Assembly (NCBI GenBank): GCA_014607495.2
Contig: CP053175.1
Location: 5,952,001-6,016,000, forward strand
Direction: 5' to 3'
Source: Carposina sasakii
Lineage: Eukaryota > Arthropoda > Insecta > Lepidoptera > Carposinidae
DNA: 64,000 bases
Numbering within the stretch: the first letter of the stretch is position 1; each line of letters begins with the position of its first letter. Positions 21,211-31,857 of the stretch are shown here, in pieces. The translations under genes and the position numbers were made by a program. Under the pieces are notes generated by a model. That model had not been told where the DNA came from and ran no database searches. It saw nothing but the letters and a program-made list of their open reading frames with translations.

Positions 21211-21322
21211 CAGCCTATTGCATGCCACTGCTAGACGTAGGCCTCCACAAGTGTATAATACAAGGCTACTGCATTAGGTGTATTTTCGTACTGTGTTGTC
21301 AATACGGGAGGCGCTGCTGTTC
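21211..21322 (-). mobile_element. Family A fragment, inverted
   Basis: 'CAGCCTATTGCATGCCACTG' and 'AGACGTAGGCCTCCACAAG' are the reverse complement of the LINE-type tail. 'TTGTCAATACGGGAGGCGCT' is an internal family A block. It sits between two direct family A copies. Confidence 0.7.
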
Positions 21323-21393
21323 ACCTTACAAGTATCAAGTAGATAGTAGCACATTAACCTAGTCCCACATTTTAGTACTGATAATCAAGGTTT

Positions 21394-21706
21394 GATAGAG
21401 CCCCCTATTCACTTGTCAATTAAATAAACAGTGCGCCGTACACTGTACGATTTAAGCCGCGTGTGTGCCGGCAGAGTAGTGCAATGCTGAGTTTGTACCA
21501 CCCCATGCCTGCCCGTGGGTATCGTACGCGGCGTCCCTCTACTGACTTGTACAGTTAAGGGTTTCCGGGAGGTGGGCAGCAGCGCCTCCCATGCTGAAAC
21601 TTTGCCTGACATAGTCCGACGACAAATCACACTGCGGACACCAACGCCGCCTGCCCAGCGTGGTGACTATGTGGCAAAACCCCCCTGTGGCAGTAGCCTT
21701 GTGGCT
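21394..21706 (+). mobile_element. Family A SINE-like element in a local duplication, right unit
   Basis: Same flank and body as 20698-20937. It carries extra bases: 'CGCCGTA' after 'AACAGTG' and the block 'CCCTCTACTGACTTGTACAG'. The second block also occurs in family B at 40440-40460, which implies module exchange or a shared ancestor. It ends at 'CAGTAGCCTTGTGGC'. Confidence 0.75.
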
Positions 21707-22274
21707 AAACCCTAAACTGTAAGGGGATTTGAATTTAGGTACGGACAGTTAATAACTAATTAAGCTGGCCCGCTAACTGAAGTTTGGATTGAGTTTCCAT
21801 TCTAGTTTTGGTTGGGGTTGATCTATTTCCGTTCTGATTTGTGCACAGAGTTACCGGATTGGATTTTAAAAAAGACGTAGGCCCGATTATTATAATAGTA
21901 AATATTGCAAATAAATAAGTACGTAGATCTGAAAAATAATCTGAAGCTAGTCATAACATAAAGTCAAAGTAGTCATAATAACTATGAAAACGAATGAAAA
22001 TTTTGTAAATCTACGTGCTTCATTTTTACTTAGCCCTAAAATACGATATTTACGTAAATAGGGTGGGTACAAGAGTTATTGTAAATTTTCTGCAATATTG
22101 TATAGTAATTTTCTACCATACAGTTCTTATGCCTGTGGATGAAATTTCAAGCACAGAATATAGATAAAATTACGACTCATTCGGAGGGCTAAGCAGAAAT
22201 TACGGATCTGCTACGCTCCTGACACACATGCTTTTGCGATTCTTGAAAGAAATGACACTACTAGTAGATAATAG
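21707..22274. other. Non-coding stretch
   Basis: Nothing recognisable. Confidence 0.5.
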
Positions 22275-22412
22275 GCCCCCTGATTACGTAAAAGCAATAG
22301 CAAAGCCGAAGCAAAGCGATACATTTCACGTAATACGAATTTGACAAGCAATCAGCGATTTTTGTACAATTTTCGCTATCGCTTTGCTTTTGCTAGTTAG
22401 GTAATAAGGGGA
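22275..22412. mobile_element. Family F MITE
   Basis: The left end 'CCCCCTGATTACGTAAAAGC' and right end 'TAGTTAGGTAATAAGGGGAG' are imperfect inverted repeats. Inside are 'CAATAGCAAAGCCGAAGCAA' and 'TTTCGCTATCGCTTTGCTTT'. Relatives are at 29809-29991 and 51663-52508. The target duplication is not clear. Confidence 0.75.
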
Positions 22413-22421
22413 GGGTCGTTT

Positions 22422-22551
22422 CCGGCAGTCACACTTAAACTTAAACCTAATCTTAGTAAGGTCTATCTCTCTCCGTTCCTAACATAAATGGCTAAGAGAG
22501 AAAAGGATAGGTAGGAATAATTTTACGTTTAGGTTTAAGTGTGACTGCCGG
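22422..22551. mobile_element. 130-bp MITE with 27-bp inverted ends
   Basis: 'CCGGCAGTCACACTTAAACT' at the left is mirrored by 'GGTTTAAGTGTGACTGCCGG' at the right. Allowing a mismatch, the inverted repeats are about 27-29 bp. It lies only 9 bp from the family F MITE, so two small elements are back to back. I cannot assign a superfamily. Confidence 0.8.
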
Positions 22552-23658
22552 AATCGACTATATAATAAAATTTTGTTTTTACCTATCATACAGCTAATTA
22601 GTTTTATATTTATATTATATGGAACCATAATACAAGTGGGCTCTACCATTTGAATAGGGATTACAAATATGCAATGGGCACATAAATAAACTGATGATAT
22701 CACTAGCAAGATCCTTATGGTAAGCGTACCCACAAATACACAGCCTCGAGTACGTTATATAGGAGTTTATATCCGTTGCCATTATATGAATGTTAATTCT
22801 GTATACACGGTAATTCTGTAGTGTTTAATGCGAAATGTAATTTAATACGATTAAACGGTGTCGGTGTATTTGTGAGTGTTGATTGTTGTCGCAATTATAT
22901 ATCTGCTTAGAATAATTATAAGGCGCAGATATGTCATTGAAATTTTCTGTAATACCTACTACTGTACCTACTAATGTTGCAAAGTTCACGACGTATGGTG
23001 GTCTAATGGGTGATTTATCTGTATAATTTATGAGTTATGTTTAGTTTGTTTAGAGACGGAATATTTACAATAATCTTTTTCAGTGAGGTTTTAGTGATAT
23101 ACATCCTTATTAATTTACCCTTATTAATAAATACATTTTCTGATTAGACTGCAAAAATGTTAAATTCCTTAATCATTTTTAAATAATAAAAAAAAATTGT
23201 TATATTGTCACGCACATGAATGATCAGAAATAATTCATCTTTACATATCTGTACATTAATTTTGAAATGCTACCCCGTCTTCTTTATCTATCTACCTACA
23301 TTTAATTGACGTTGCAGCTCTATTAACTATATTTTATCTTTGCCTCTATAAACATAAGATTTAATTAAATACCTCCAACAGTATTAACGCTCTCAATGTA
23401 TATTAAATACGTGTGTTTGTCACATTATTCGCATGTAGGAAGTTTCCATGGGCGAAGGTTGTTTTTGTTTACATCTGTGTTTTGTACGAGACAACTTAGT
23501 TTTTTCTATATGTTGGTGATTTATTGTAGATAATATACCAATAATAACATGTTAATAATAACAGTATTCGATCTCTTATCGACGATTTATTCAAATAATA
23601 AATAGATGCCAAGAATTTAATCGGGAATAAAAAATTAAGTGCTTCTTATATTACTTAC
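22552..23658. other. Non-coding AT-rich stretch
   Basis: No gene or repeat was recognised. Frames of up to 84 codons resemble no protein I know. Confidence 0.5.
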
Positions 23659-23876
23659 ACTAGCGGCCGCCCATGGCTTCGCCCGCGTGAGAGTACATTA
23701 CTCCTGTGCGAAGCCGGGGCGAGTCCCTAGTTATACATTATAAACCTTCCTCGTGAATCACTCTAACTATGTATTAAAAAAAACCGCATCAAAATCGGTT
23801 CCCTAGTTTGAAAGATCTAAAGCATACTTAGGGACAGACAGCAGAAAACGACTTTACTTTATAATATGTAGTGATA
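23659..23876 (+). mobile_element. Family K repeat (TCGCCCGCGTG type), fairly complete
   Basis: It runs 'ACTAGCGGCCGCCCATGGCT', 'GCGAAGCCGGGGCGAGTCCC', 'TATAAACCTTCCTCGTGAAT', 'CGCATCAAAATCGGTTCCCT' and 'GGGACAGACAGC', then AT-rich. This is a well-known lepidopteran dispersed repeat form, probably the 3' part of a retroelement. It gives the intact reference for the interrupted copy at 28275-28716. Confidence 0.75.
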
Positions 23877-25084
23877 ATAGGTAAGTTGGAGTTTTTAATT
23901 TAATATGAATTAATAAAATTAACAATTAATTTAAGTAAAAAACATTTATTTATTTATTTATTTCATACCTTACTTCTATCTTTACATGTTTAACCTACCA
24001 CGACAGAGTAGCAACTTTATACTTAAGTGTAACATGACGATGTACATAGTTATTTTTGTAAATTCATTGCCGATAGGGGGCAGTTGACTTATTAGATTCT
24101 GCCTAAAATTTACACAAGACCAAACAAGCTACATCATTTACCTTACGAAAATAAGTTCAAACAAATCTTGAAACAACACGCATGTTTCAGAACTCGGTAC
24201 GGTACAGGCACAACTTTTAAACTGGAACACGGTATCGCTATTAGCTATCCTTTATTATTTGGAAAATGCTTTTGATAAGTCTTTATATATCTTGTCAAGT
24301 AGTAAGTTTGATGAGGGTTGCTTGCTTTGCCCACCTTTATGTCTGTCTACACTTAGAGATAGATAAAATATATGTTGATGGGTTGATTTCTGATTAAATT
24401 AGTTATACTGAGAATATAATAAAATATGATAAGAGGCCACTTATAGCTTTCACTCTATTAAATTAAGTAAAGGTACGCCGTTTTTTCTTATTTCTGTAGG
24501 CACCCATATTTTTTATATAGGTACATATAATATAAAATCACTAATTCCCGAAGGCTTAGTGAATGAATAGAAGGCAAAGGTCAAGATTTTTCTCATATGA
24601 AAATAGCGTATTTTACTAAATAATGTGATCATCAAAATCTTATATAGTTTTCTATTAAATACAAACATATTGTTTCTATAAAACTCGTATTACTTTAGAT
24701 TAGAAACGATAAAGTGCACAACATTATGACACTTCAGTAATAATAATAAACAAGATACATGTAGCATTAAAGCTGTCTCAAGTATGTATTATACAGCTTT
24801 TTTACAGCTTATTGCTTTAAAAGCATCTGAATAGTTAATACCTGCAATGCCTATGCTGGAAGCCATTTAAAGTTGGAACCGAGTTGCAGTCGAGGATTTT
24901 CACTGTATCGTTGTTTGTTTGGAACTTTTGATCCGTTTTTAACTGCGCGAGTGTTTTAATATAGCTTTGTAGTGTTGATTATCTCTACTATAACACTGCT
25001 AAAATAGAGCGTGAAGTGCTTTTGGTGCGGTATAACGGCTACTAATGAAACTTAAAATTTAATCTTGTTGAAAACATAATAGGA
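23877..25084. other. Non-coding; (TTTA)n tract
   Basis: A (TTTA) run at about 23945-23963 is followed by sequence without recognisable features. Confidence 0.5.
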
Positions 25085-25195
25085 TTTATTGCAAAACCGT
25101 GTCTAGAGTTGGATGGACACTGTGTAAAAATTACATTTGGTAATAAATGTATGAAATATCTGTCAAATATAGGCAACGTTTAGCTTAAAAAATCC
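25085..25195 (+). repeat. Family M repeat
   Basis: 'TTGCAAAACCGTGTCTAGAG', 'GACACTGTGTAAAAATTACA', 'GAAATATCTGTCAAATATAG'. Confidence 0.6.
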
Positions 25196-25244
25196 TACTA
25201 ATACTTAATTAATAATTTTACGCGAAAGTTTGTGAGTACGAATG

Positions 25245-25366
25245 GATGGATGGATGTTACTCTTTCACGTGAAAACGGCTGGAGCGATTTTAATATTTTT
25301 ATACCGGATAATTTAGAAATTTTGTTTTTTCTGCAGTCCACGCGGACGAAGTCGCGGGCGTCCATT
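25245..25366 (-). mobile_element. Family K fragment
   Basis: Reverse orientation, ending in 'CTGCAGTCCACGCGGACGAA' and 'GTCGCGGGCG'. Preceded by GGAT tandem units (about 25244-25256). Confidence 0.7.
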
Positions 25367-25838
25367 AATGTGTTAATATTTTTGTTATAACACCGCTAGA
25401 GTCTTAGGTTTATTATATGAGATTTAGTAAATAACTACTCATCTTTGCCACAATGACACACCTCGGTACCTGACTAATGCGCCTACGCACATGGACAGCG
25501 TTAATCAAGCTTTTGTCGGACATATATACTCGTAGGTAAGTAAATCAACCATGTGATTTACCTACGTCTTCTTACCTTACTCTGTTATTATATGTATGTA
25601 CAATGCCGTGTATGTAACTTAAGTAGTATGTATATCACCTTCTAGATGGGATGATGTAAGTTTTTTCGTTCGTAAGGGCAGGGTGCTAAAGACACCTCAG
25701 TTAGGGATAAACCTTTATCAATGTAATCTGTTTTTCTATGTATAAAATATTAATGTACAATAAATAAGTCCTAATTTTCAAAAGGGACAAAATCACTTTA
25801 AATAAAAATAATCATACATAAATACATACATAATATTA
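25367..25838. other. Non-coding stretch
   Basis: Nothing recognisable. Confidence 0.45.
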
Positions 25839-25951
25839 TAATCACGCATTTATCCCTTACGAGGTAGACAGAGCACCAAGGGCCGATAGGACCACGTGGT
25901 GCCACTTCTGACCAATTTTGAGGGTATAGTTGAGATGTACAAGTTCGGTTA
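25839..25951 (-). mobile_element. Family B element, partial
   Basis: 'AATCACGCATTTATCCCTTA', 'GCACCAAGGGCCGATAGGAC', 'GTGCCACTTCTGACCAATTT', 'GGGTATAGTTGAGATGTACA'. The ATACATACAT run before it would be the 3' tail in the other orientation, which suggests a retroelement-like family. Confidence 0.75.
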
Positions 25952-26865
25952 CATATAATAAAAATAATCATCATGGAAGTAAATTCTCAAAACAAAAAAC
26001 TTTCTAAGTATAATATTCGATTACTACTGCATTGTAAGTGCATATAACCTTATTGTAATTATTCAGGCTAGAATATAATATGTTGATGATGCATTTCTAT
26101 TTAAACAGTGATTTGTATATGGCGGAAAATTTTCTGAATATGACAGATTCACAGACGCGCGCCCCACATTCGCATTTACATACAGATGAGTGACAAATAT
26201 CACGTCCCAGCACAATCGACTGAAACATATGTGGAGTCACCGTAATAAATGCGTGTCATTCATGCGGTTTTTGAGTAGAAACGTAGATAAAGTACAACAT
26301 AAGAGAAGTGTAAGTGGGACATTGCAGATCATTTGTCCAACATTGTTAGTTTTCAACTTACCACATATAAAATGGAGGACGCACCAAAAGTAGGTATTTG
26401 ATAAACGCACATACATTCACAACTACGTACTCATATATGTAGGTACGTCTTTCTTAGTGCAATGAAGTGTCCCTCCTACCTATCCCGTATCGGTTATCTT
26501 TTATGATGGTTCCATATCACCCATGGAAGTGGCATAATGGCTAGCCTGAAAAAAAGTTGATAACGCACGGAAGTGGCATATTGAGTGAACATTACTATTT
26601 ACTAAGAAAAAAGATACTGTAGTTTCAACAGCATTTAATGTAATGGCTAGCAAAATTATATGTCAATTAATGTCGGTAAATAATAAACAAGCATTAGTCT
26701 TAGTACAAGAACCTACTCACAATAAAACCTTGTAAGTAAGTAACAGCTTCCTCATTATACCTTTTTTGTTTAGTCGAAGGTTTATTGTACGAAAACGTTC
26801 CAATAAATATATGAAGATGGAATAAAGTGGAGGTGGTATAACAAAATTATACATACATATAAACA
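25952..26865. other. Non-coding stretch
   Basis: No gene was recognised. The motif 'GGAAGTGGCATA' occurs twice (26524 and 26570). Confidence 0.45.
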
Positions 26866-26944
26866 CGGGGCCTGTGTTCCCGAAAATGAGGTAGCCACAA
26901 CTACAGGATCACGTTATATTCTGCAGCCATGTTTAGCATAACAA
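26866..26944 (-). repeat. Family C fragment
   Basis: 'CTGTGTTCCCGAAAATGAGG', 'TAGCCACAACTACAGGATCA', 'GCAGCCATGTTTAGCATAAC'. Confidence 0.75.
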
Positions 26945-27569
26945 CATCATCTTCATATTCCTGCTCTTATCTAATTATTTATGGAGTCGGCGAAATACTT
27001 ATGGTTCCTTCCGAAAATCATATTACCGAGGATTTGCTTTAGTGCTGTCTACTTGCTCGGAGCCAATCTTGAATATAGCTGGGTTAACATTAAAATCTAG
27101 ACTTGAAATAAATTCAGCCGTACAACCGTAACTGGGATCGACCCTACGCCTTCCATGCACGTTATTGCACGTCTTAACCATTGATACGGGAAAGGTAGGC
27201 TATGGTAGATGACAAACGCCAGTGATTTGGTGCATACCGCGCTGCAAAGACTTCAATGGAAATTTATTTTCGTCTCTCCTCATCATCCTTCGTTCATGTC
27301 AGTACTATACCTATTGAACAGTTACACAATGTCGTTACTGAACTCCGTATCGTTTACTGAAACGGTTATTTATTAGTCGCTCAAAACGGTATAAGCAAAA
27401 TAACGAAGCACGCAACTTTCTTTAGCGATTGTAGTTACTGTTTTGCCCTTGCGTTTTTATATTTGGCTTATTTGTTGTGTTTATTTTTGTAATGATTATT
27501 GGTTGTAGGCAGACTAAGCATTATATGTATTGAATTGTATCAGGCGTCACTATTCGGAAGTTCAAATCT
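26945..27569. other. Non-coding stretch
   Basis: The last part (27530-27569, 'TTGTATCAGGCGTCACTATT') belongs to the family J repeat and is matched in reverse at 42335-42375. Confidence 0.45.
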
Positions 27570-27870
27570 CTATTGAGGGATCGCCCGCCACCGGGCCTAT
27601 ACCCTTCGCTGACCCTCGGATCTGCCTATTCATGATCACGAACACAAGACACTACAGTCGCAACGAGAAGCCAGATCCAAGCACCTAGCATGCAACCATG
27701 AATACATAGCTGCTAATCCGAAAACCAATTAAAATTTTAATCGACATATGTTTCGCCAACACCCGTGGCATCATCAGGATTAGTTTTCCATGTTAGTTCT
27801 ATCTACCGAACCAACTAACTCAAGGGTCAGCGGAGGGTATAGGGCCCGGTGGCGGGCGATCCCTCAATAG
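27570..27870. mobile_element. Family J foldback element with 48-bp arms
   Basis: The left arm begins 'CTATTGAGGGATCGCCCGCC' and the right arm ends 'GGCGGGCGATCCCTCAATAG'. About 46 of 48 positions match in inverted orientation across the arms. Between them is 'TGTTTCGCCAACACCCGTGG', 'CATCATCAGGA', a phrase type seen at the ends of some retroelements. I cannot place it in a superfamily. Confidence 0.7.
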
Positions 27871-28274
27871 ACATTATATGTATGTTTCTTATTCTGTAAA
27901 TATTATGTTAGATCTTATATTAAACTACGGTAGGATGTGTGAAAATGAAACCCATTTGTTTGCTCAATTAGTAACGATTTGTTTACCTTTATTAGACTAT
28001 AGTCATGTTTCACCAAAAATGTCGCACGCAAACTGTTGGTCTGCATTTTGCTTTCTACCTTTGTTTTCGTTTTTATCAGTGTAGTTATAATGTTTGAGTT
28101 TTGCACTGAGTTCCCGCTTTGGAAGTTATTTCAACTCTGGTAGCAATTTGTTGGTACTACTTAGTGTCAGTATGTAGATTAGATTAATTTATTGCATGTT
28201 ACAGGTTATGTAGATGTTACACTACTGTGCTTTAGATGCGACCTCTGACTTGTATTAGATAGAGTTACCTAGGA
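27871..28274. other. Non-coding stretch
   Basis: Frames of 63-68 codons on both strands resemble nothing and overlap each other. Confidence 0.45.
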
Positions 28275-28716
28275 CATAAACTAGCGACTTGCCCCGGCTT
28301 CACACAGGTACAATGCTGATACCATATACAGGGTGTAACAGACAGGGGGATGTTAAGCGAAAAGCTATGTAAACAGCCCACTATAGAGAACCTATTTCTA
28401 AAATTTTAGACTCGAAATCACATGTTTATTTTTCAAGATTGTATGAAAATTCCTGAGTTGTTTCGGAATTCTGCATACTATCTGGAAAAATAAACATGTG
28501 ATTTCGAGTCTCAAATTTTGGAAATAGGTTCTCTATAATGGGCTGTTTACATAGCTTTTCGCTTAACATCCCCATTTTGTTACACCCTGTATAAACCTTC
28601 CTCTTGAATCACGTTATCTATTTAAAAAAACCGCATCATAATCCGTTACGTAGTTTAAAAGATCTAAGCATACATAGGGACAGACAGCGGGAAGCGACTT
28701 TATTTTATACTATGTT
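28275..28716 (+). mobile_element. Family K repeat interrupted by a family D MITE
   Basis: The left part is 28275-28328 ('ACTAGCGACTTGCCCCGGCT'). The right part, 28590-28716, continues without loss: 'TATAAACCTTCCTCTTGAAT', 'ACCGCATCATAATCCG', 'GGGACAGACAGCGGGAAG'. Comparison with the uninterrupted copy at 23659 shows the MITE went into a TA in 'CATATAAACC'. Confidence 0.8.
28329..28589. mobile_element. Family D palindromic MITE, 261 bp
   Basis: The ends are 'CAGGGTGTAACAGACAGG' and '...CATTTTGTTACACCCTG', flanked by TA. The inverted arms are about 105 bp each: 'GTTAAGCGAAAAGCTATGTA' on the left mirrors 'TACATAGCTTTTCGCTTAAC' on the right. Most of the element would fold into one long hairpin if transcribed. 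There is no ORF. Confidence 0.9.
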
Positions 28717-28982
28717 ATGAAGGTACATACAACATACTATCAGTAGGTAGGTACGTTAAATGTCAAATGTATTATTAAACACAACCGGTAGAACGTGGCG
28801 GTGCGCGCCTGTACGTCTGTCTGTCGTAAATATCCCTTGCAAGAGTTATATGTCTGTCCTAGATTTAGTATGTGTTTTAGTTACGATATTTAATTATTGT
28901 TTTGCCACATTTTACTGTAGTACGTTCAATAGCAATATAACGCATAAGAATAAGACATTCTAATTAAAGAAAATTTTTAATC
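28717..28982. other. Non-coding stretch
   Basis: Nothing recognised apart from a chance 67-codon frame. Confidence 0.45.
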
Positions 28983-29115
28983 AGCCTACAAGCCTAGCAT
29001 GACCTTCGAAACACGATATGATAAACCGATTCATCGACATTTAGCCTGTGAAAATACGATAAAAATAGCCGCCATCTTGAATTTTGTATAGAGACGATAC
29101 GATATCCACGATGCG
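28983..29115 (+). repeat. Family I repeat
   Basis: 'CACGATATGATAAACCGATT', 'ATACGATAAAAATAGCCGCC', 'GTATAGAGACGATACGATAT'. The inverted counterpart is at 51022-51165. Internal CGATATC/GATACGATATC motifs are partly palindromic. Confidence 0.7.
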
Positions 29116-29742
29116 TTTTATACACTGTTGGATAGAGACGTCAGAGTCTAAGAGTAGGCTCTATACTACACCCCGCGGATGTAGGTACTTCCCCCACTAA
29201 CCCCAACATGAAGGTATTTTTATCGATAAAATGAAGTGTACAACACCCCCTTAAAATATCGCTAACTCTATCCCGGACACACTTTATAAATGCATAAATA
29301 AGTATGTATACGAACAAGCATACGAACCCAGCACCTATGGCGTGGCGGGCAGAGTTACCAGCAGCAGTACCAGTTACCTACACCAATTGGCTATCAACAC
29401 GTAGCTGACAGTCACCCATCCAAGAGCAATACACAAAAATATCTGCTTAGCCTGCACGATCGACTGGAACATAAAAACGTCAATCATCACATAGCAGGTT
29501 CATTTGGCACCAGGTTTGTGACGTCATCGTTCATAATTATGCATGATCTGTGCTCCTCAAGGTCGGTTTTTGGTTTTTTAATGATTCGTTTTTCTTGTTA
29601 ACTTGCATTCTTGGTCACATCATAAAATATTTAATTATTGTTGTGTACAGGTAAAATAGTATTGCTGTAGGTACCTAATAATATGCACTTAATTTAAATA
29701 AGCTAGCAATTTGTAACTGATCACTAAGATTAAGATTAATTT
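29116..29742. other. Non-coding stretch
   Basis: No gene or known repeat was seen. Confidence 0.45.
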
Positions 29743-29808
29743 AACGGGGCCCTAGGATCTCCTTTATTATCCTGTAGTTCTGGCTATCCCATTTCGGGAA
29801 CACGACCG
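29743..29808 (+). repeat. Family C fragment
   Basis: 'GGATCTCCTTTATTATCCTG' and 'TTCTGGCTATCCCATTTCGG'. It ends abruptly where a family F MITE begins. Confidence 0.7.
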
Positions 29809-29991
29809 TCCCCCTTATTACCTAACATAGCAAAATCAAAGCGATAGCGAAAATTGTACAAAAATCGCTGATTTCTTGTCAAATTCGTTTAACGTAAAAT
29901 GAATTTCGAAGGAACTTTGACATTTCAAGGCGAATATTGTACAATTTTCGCTATCGCTTTGCTGCGGCTTTGCTATTGCAAATTAGGTGAA
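29809..29991. mobile_element. Family F MITE
   Basis: It starts 'CCCCCTTATTACCTAACATA' and ends '...CTATTGCAAATTAGGTGAAG'. The internal inverted pair 'AAAGCGATAGCGAAAATTGT' and 'ACAATTTTCGCTATCGCTTT' is exact over 20 bp. Confidence 0.8.
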
Positions 29992-30529
29992 GGCGTGTGT
30001 ATATGTAAAATGTAAATGCACCTTTCTATAATGACGAAAATGTTGTTTAGAAACTCATATACCGGCTGCCTGCCTGATGCAAACTCTCCTCGGGTATTTA
30101 GGTTATAACTGTCCCGGGATAAATGCGTTGACGGAATTTCGCCTTTCAGCATATAGGCTATGCTGAAAGCGGAATACGAATTTTGATGATTCTCTCCTAA
30201 TTCATCGCCTGCGCTGTGGCACTGTCCTCAACCTAAGCACTAGAATTATTATTATTGCTTTTATATTTTCACTTTCTTTTGCGCCAACTTTTTCAATTTG
30301 CAGTTTTTTTTTGCTATTATTCCTAAATTCGGCAGAGCGTATCGTCATCGGATTTTCTAGTCGTTAGTGTCCGTAATGATGTCTAGGAAACGTTTTCTGT
30401 TTCTTTTGTCACCGTTTTTTTATGTAAATTGAAAGTTTAAATACCCTATTATAAAGCTGAAGAGTTTGTTTGAACGCACTAATCTCTAATAACTAATCTC
30501 ACTAATCTCAGGTCGAGAATTTTTTTTCA
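29992..30529. other. Non-coding; small perfect hairpin
   Basis: At 30142-30171 'CTTTCAGCATA' and 'TATGCTGAAAG' form an 11-bp stem with a 5-base loop. The rest holds no recognised gene. Confidence 0.5.
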
Positions 30530-30625
30530 GTATTAGATAGCCCATTTATCGAGGAAGGTTATAGGCTATATAGAAACAGGCCGGCCCTCACGCGGACGAA
30601 TTCGTAGGCGGCCGCTAGTGCAGTA
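30530..30625 (-). mobile_element. Family K fragment
   Basis: Reverse orientation: 'CCATTTATCGAGGAAGGTTA', 'CTCACGCGGACGAATTCG', 'GCGGCCGCTAGTG'. Confidence 0.7.
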
Positions 30626-30952
30626 TAAACCAATCATTGTCTAACATTTGCCTGTCGCCATAGTTTAGGTACCCTTCTGCTCGTCTCTACAACAGGTTTT
30701 TCTGTGAAAACTATTCCCGTCTTTGTCCTTTATCGTGATGCAGTTTTATTGCATGTCTCTACCACTAAATATCTGCATACAACGTCACACACACGTGTGA
30801 TAAAACGCTTCAGTTTTTATCGTTATCTGGTGCAGCGGGCATTTGTCTGTCTGCCTTACATTGGGTGTATTGCCTTTTGTATGTTTGCCACAGATATGAT
30901 ATGCTATAAATAAATAGGATAAAGCAATGTTTGCTGGAAGAAATCTCTTTAA

Positions 30953-31193
30953 AGGTAAAGACACACGGACTGCAAGTCGACTGCAAAATGCAGTTTGAAT
31001 GCAGTTGGCACGACCGTAATGAAACTGCAAGCCAACTGCACGTAACGTGCCGTGTAACTGCGCACCAACTGCAATGAAACTGCACGTTGACGTGTAGTGG
31101 GCTTGCAGTTTCATTGCAATCATGCCAACTGCAATCGGAACTGTAATTTTGCAGTCGACTTGCAGTTGAATTGCAGTCCGTGTGTCTTTACTC
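30953..31193. mobile_element. 241-bp foldback MITE with TAA duplication, PIF/Harbinger-like
   Basis: Inverted ends 'AGGTAAAGACACACGGACTG' and 'CAGTCCGTGTGTCTTTACTC', with TAA immediately outside both (30950-30952, 31194-31196). A 3-bp TWA duplication is typical of PIF/Harbinger. The interior is built from many CTGCA/TGCAG units in both orientations ('CCAACTGCAATGAAACTGCA'). Two antisense ORFs of 91 and 112 codons cross it and are translations of the repeat, not genes. Confidence 0.85.
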
Positions 31194-31300
31194 TAAGAGG
31201 CACGCTTTTGTACATTACGAGTACTGTGATTTTTTCTGTATCCTACTTCTGGAGATAATTGGGAATTTGTAACGTGCCCTCATGCATCCTATATATTTAC
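31194..31300. other. Short non-coding gap
   Basis: Nothing recognised. Confidence 0.4.
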
Positions 31301-31492
31301 GGTGTGGCCAGAACTACAAGGTCACGAAGGAGATCCTACAGCCACGTTTAGTATAACGGGGACAGTTAGTAAAGTTTATAGATCATCGTCTGAGAGAATG
31401 CCCCTGAGAATTCCTTAGTCGACTCTTACAATATGTACGGCAGGAGATGCAGCTGATGTATTTTAGTCAAGCCCCGAATCAGCACGCGGGAT
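31301..31492 (-). repeat. Family C, near full length, reversed
   Basis: 'GCCAGAACTACAAGGTCACG', 'CAGCCACGTTTAGTATAACG', 'GAATTCCTTAGTCGACTCTT', 'GGCAGGAGATGCAGCTGATG'. It spans both the gene-proximal and distal blocks of the family. Confidence 0.8.
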
Positions 31493-31729
31493 TCTTATTA
31501 TATCCCATAAAATTTTGCAAAAGTTAATCATACAACCAACATTAGTAATCAGTGGGTACTTGTGTTGGAAGCCGAGGTCAAACCTGTAGTCTAGATTTAG
31601 CGTTGGGTACATTACCTAGAAATGTGTGTAACATACCGTTCGGTTTAATTGCAGAACTACATCCTGCCATGCCATGGTTGGTATCATGCAGGGAGAATAA
31701 AGAGGATATGCTTTATGTAATCTATTATA
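31493..31729. other. Non-coding gap
   Basis: A 102-codon frame (31552-31860) starts here and runs through the next MITE. It has no recognisable domain and I regard it as chance. Confidence 0.45.
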
Positions 31730-31857
31730 CAAGGTGTAGCAAAAGGGGTATGTTAAACGAGATAAACATGAGATTTCGAGTCTCAAAATTTGTGGATAAG
31801 TTTTTAATGGTGGTCATTTTCAAAGCTTTTCGCTTAGCATTCTTTTGTTACACTCTG
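31730..31857. mobile_element. Family D MITE, internally deleted
   Basis: 'CAAGGTGTAGCAAAAGGGGT' to '...GCTTAGCATTCTTTTGTTAC' and 'ACTCTG', flanked by TA. At 128 bp it is half the length of the full copies. The central fold is lost. Confidence 0.8.

Noticed and set aside
30785..31123. 112- and 91-codon minus-strand ORFs
   Set aside because: Both cross the CTGCA-rich MITE and owe their openness to its repeats.
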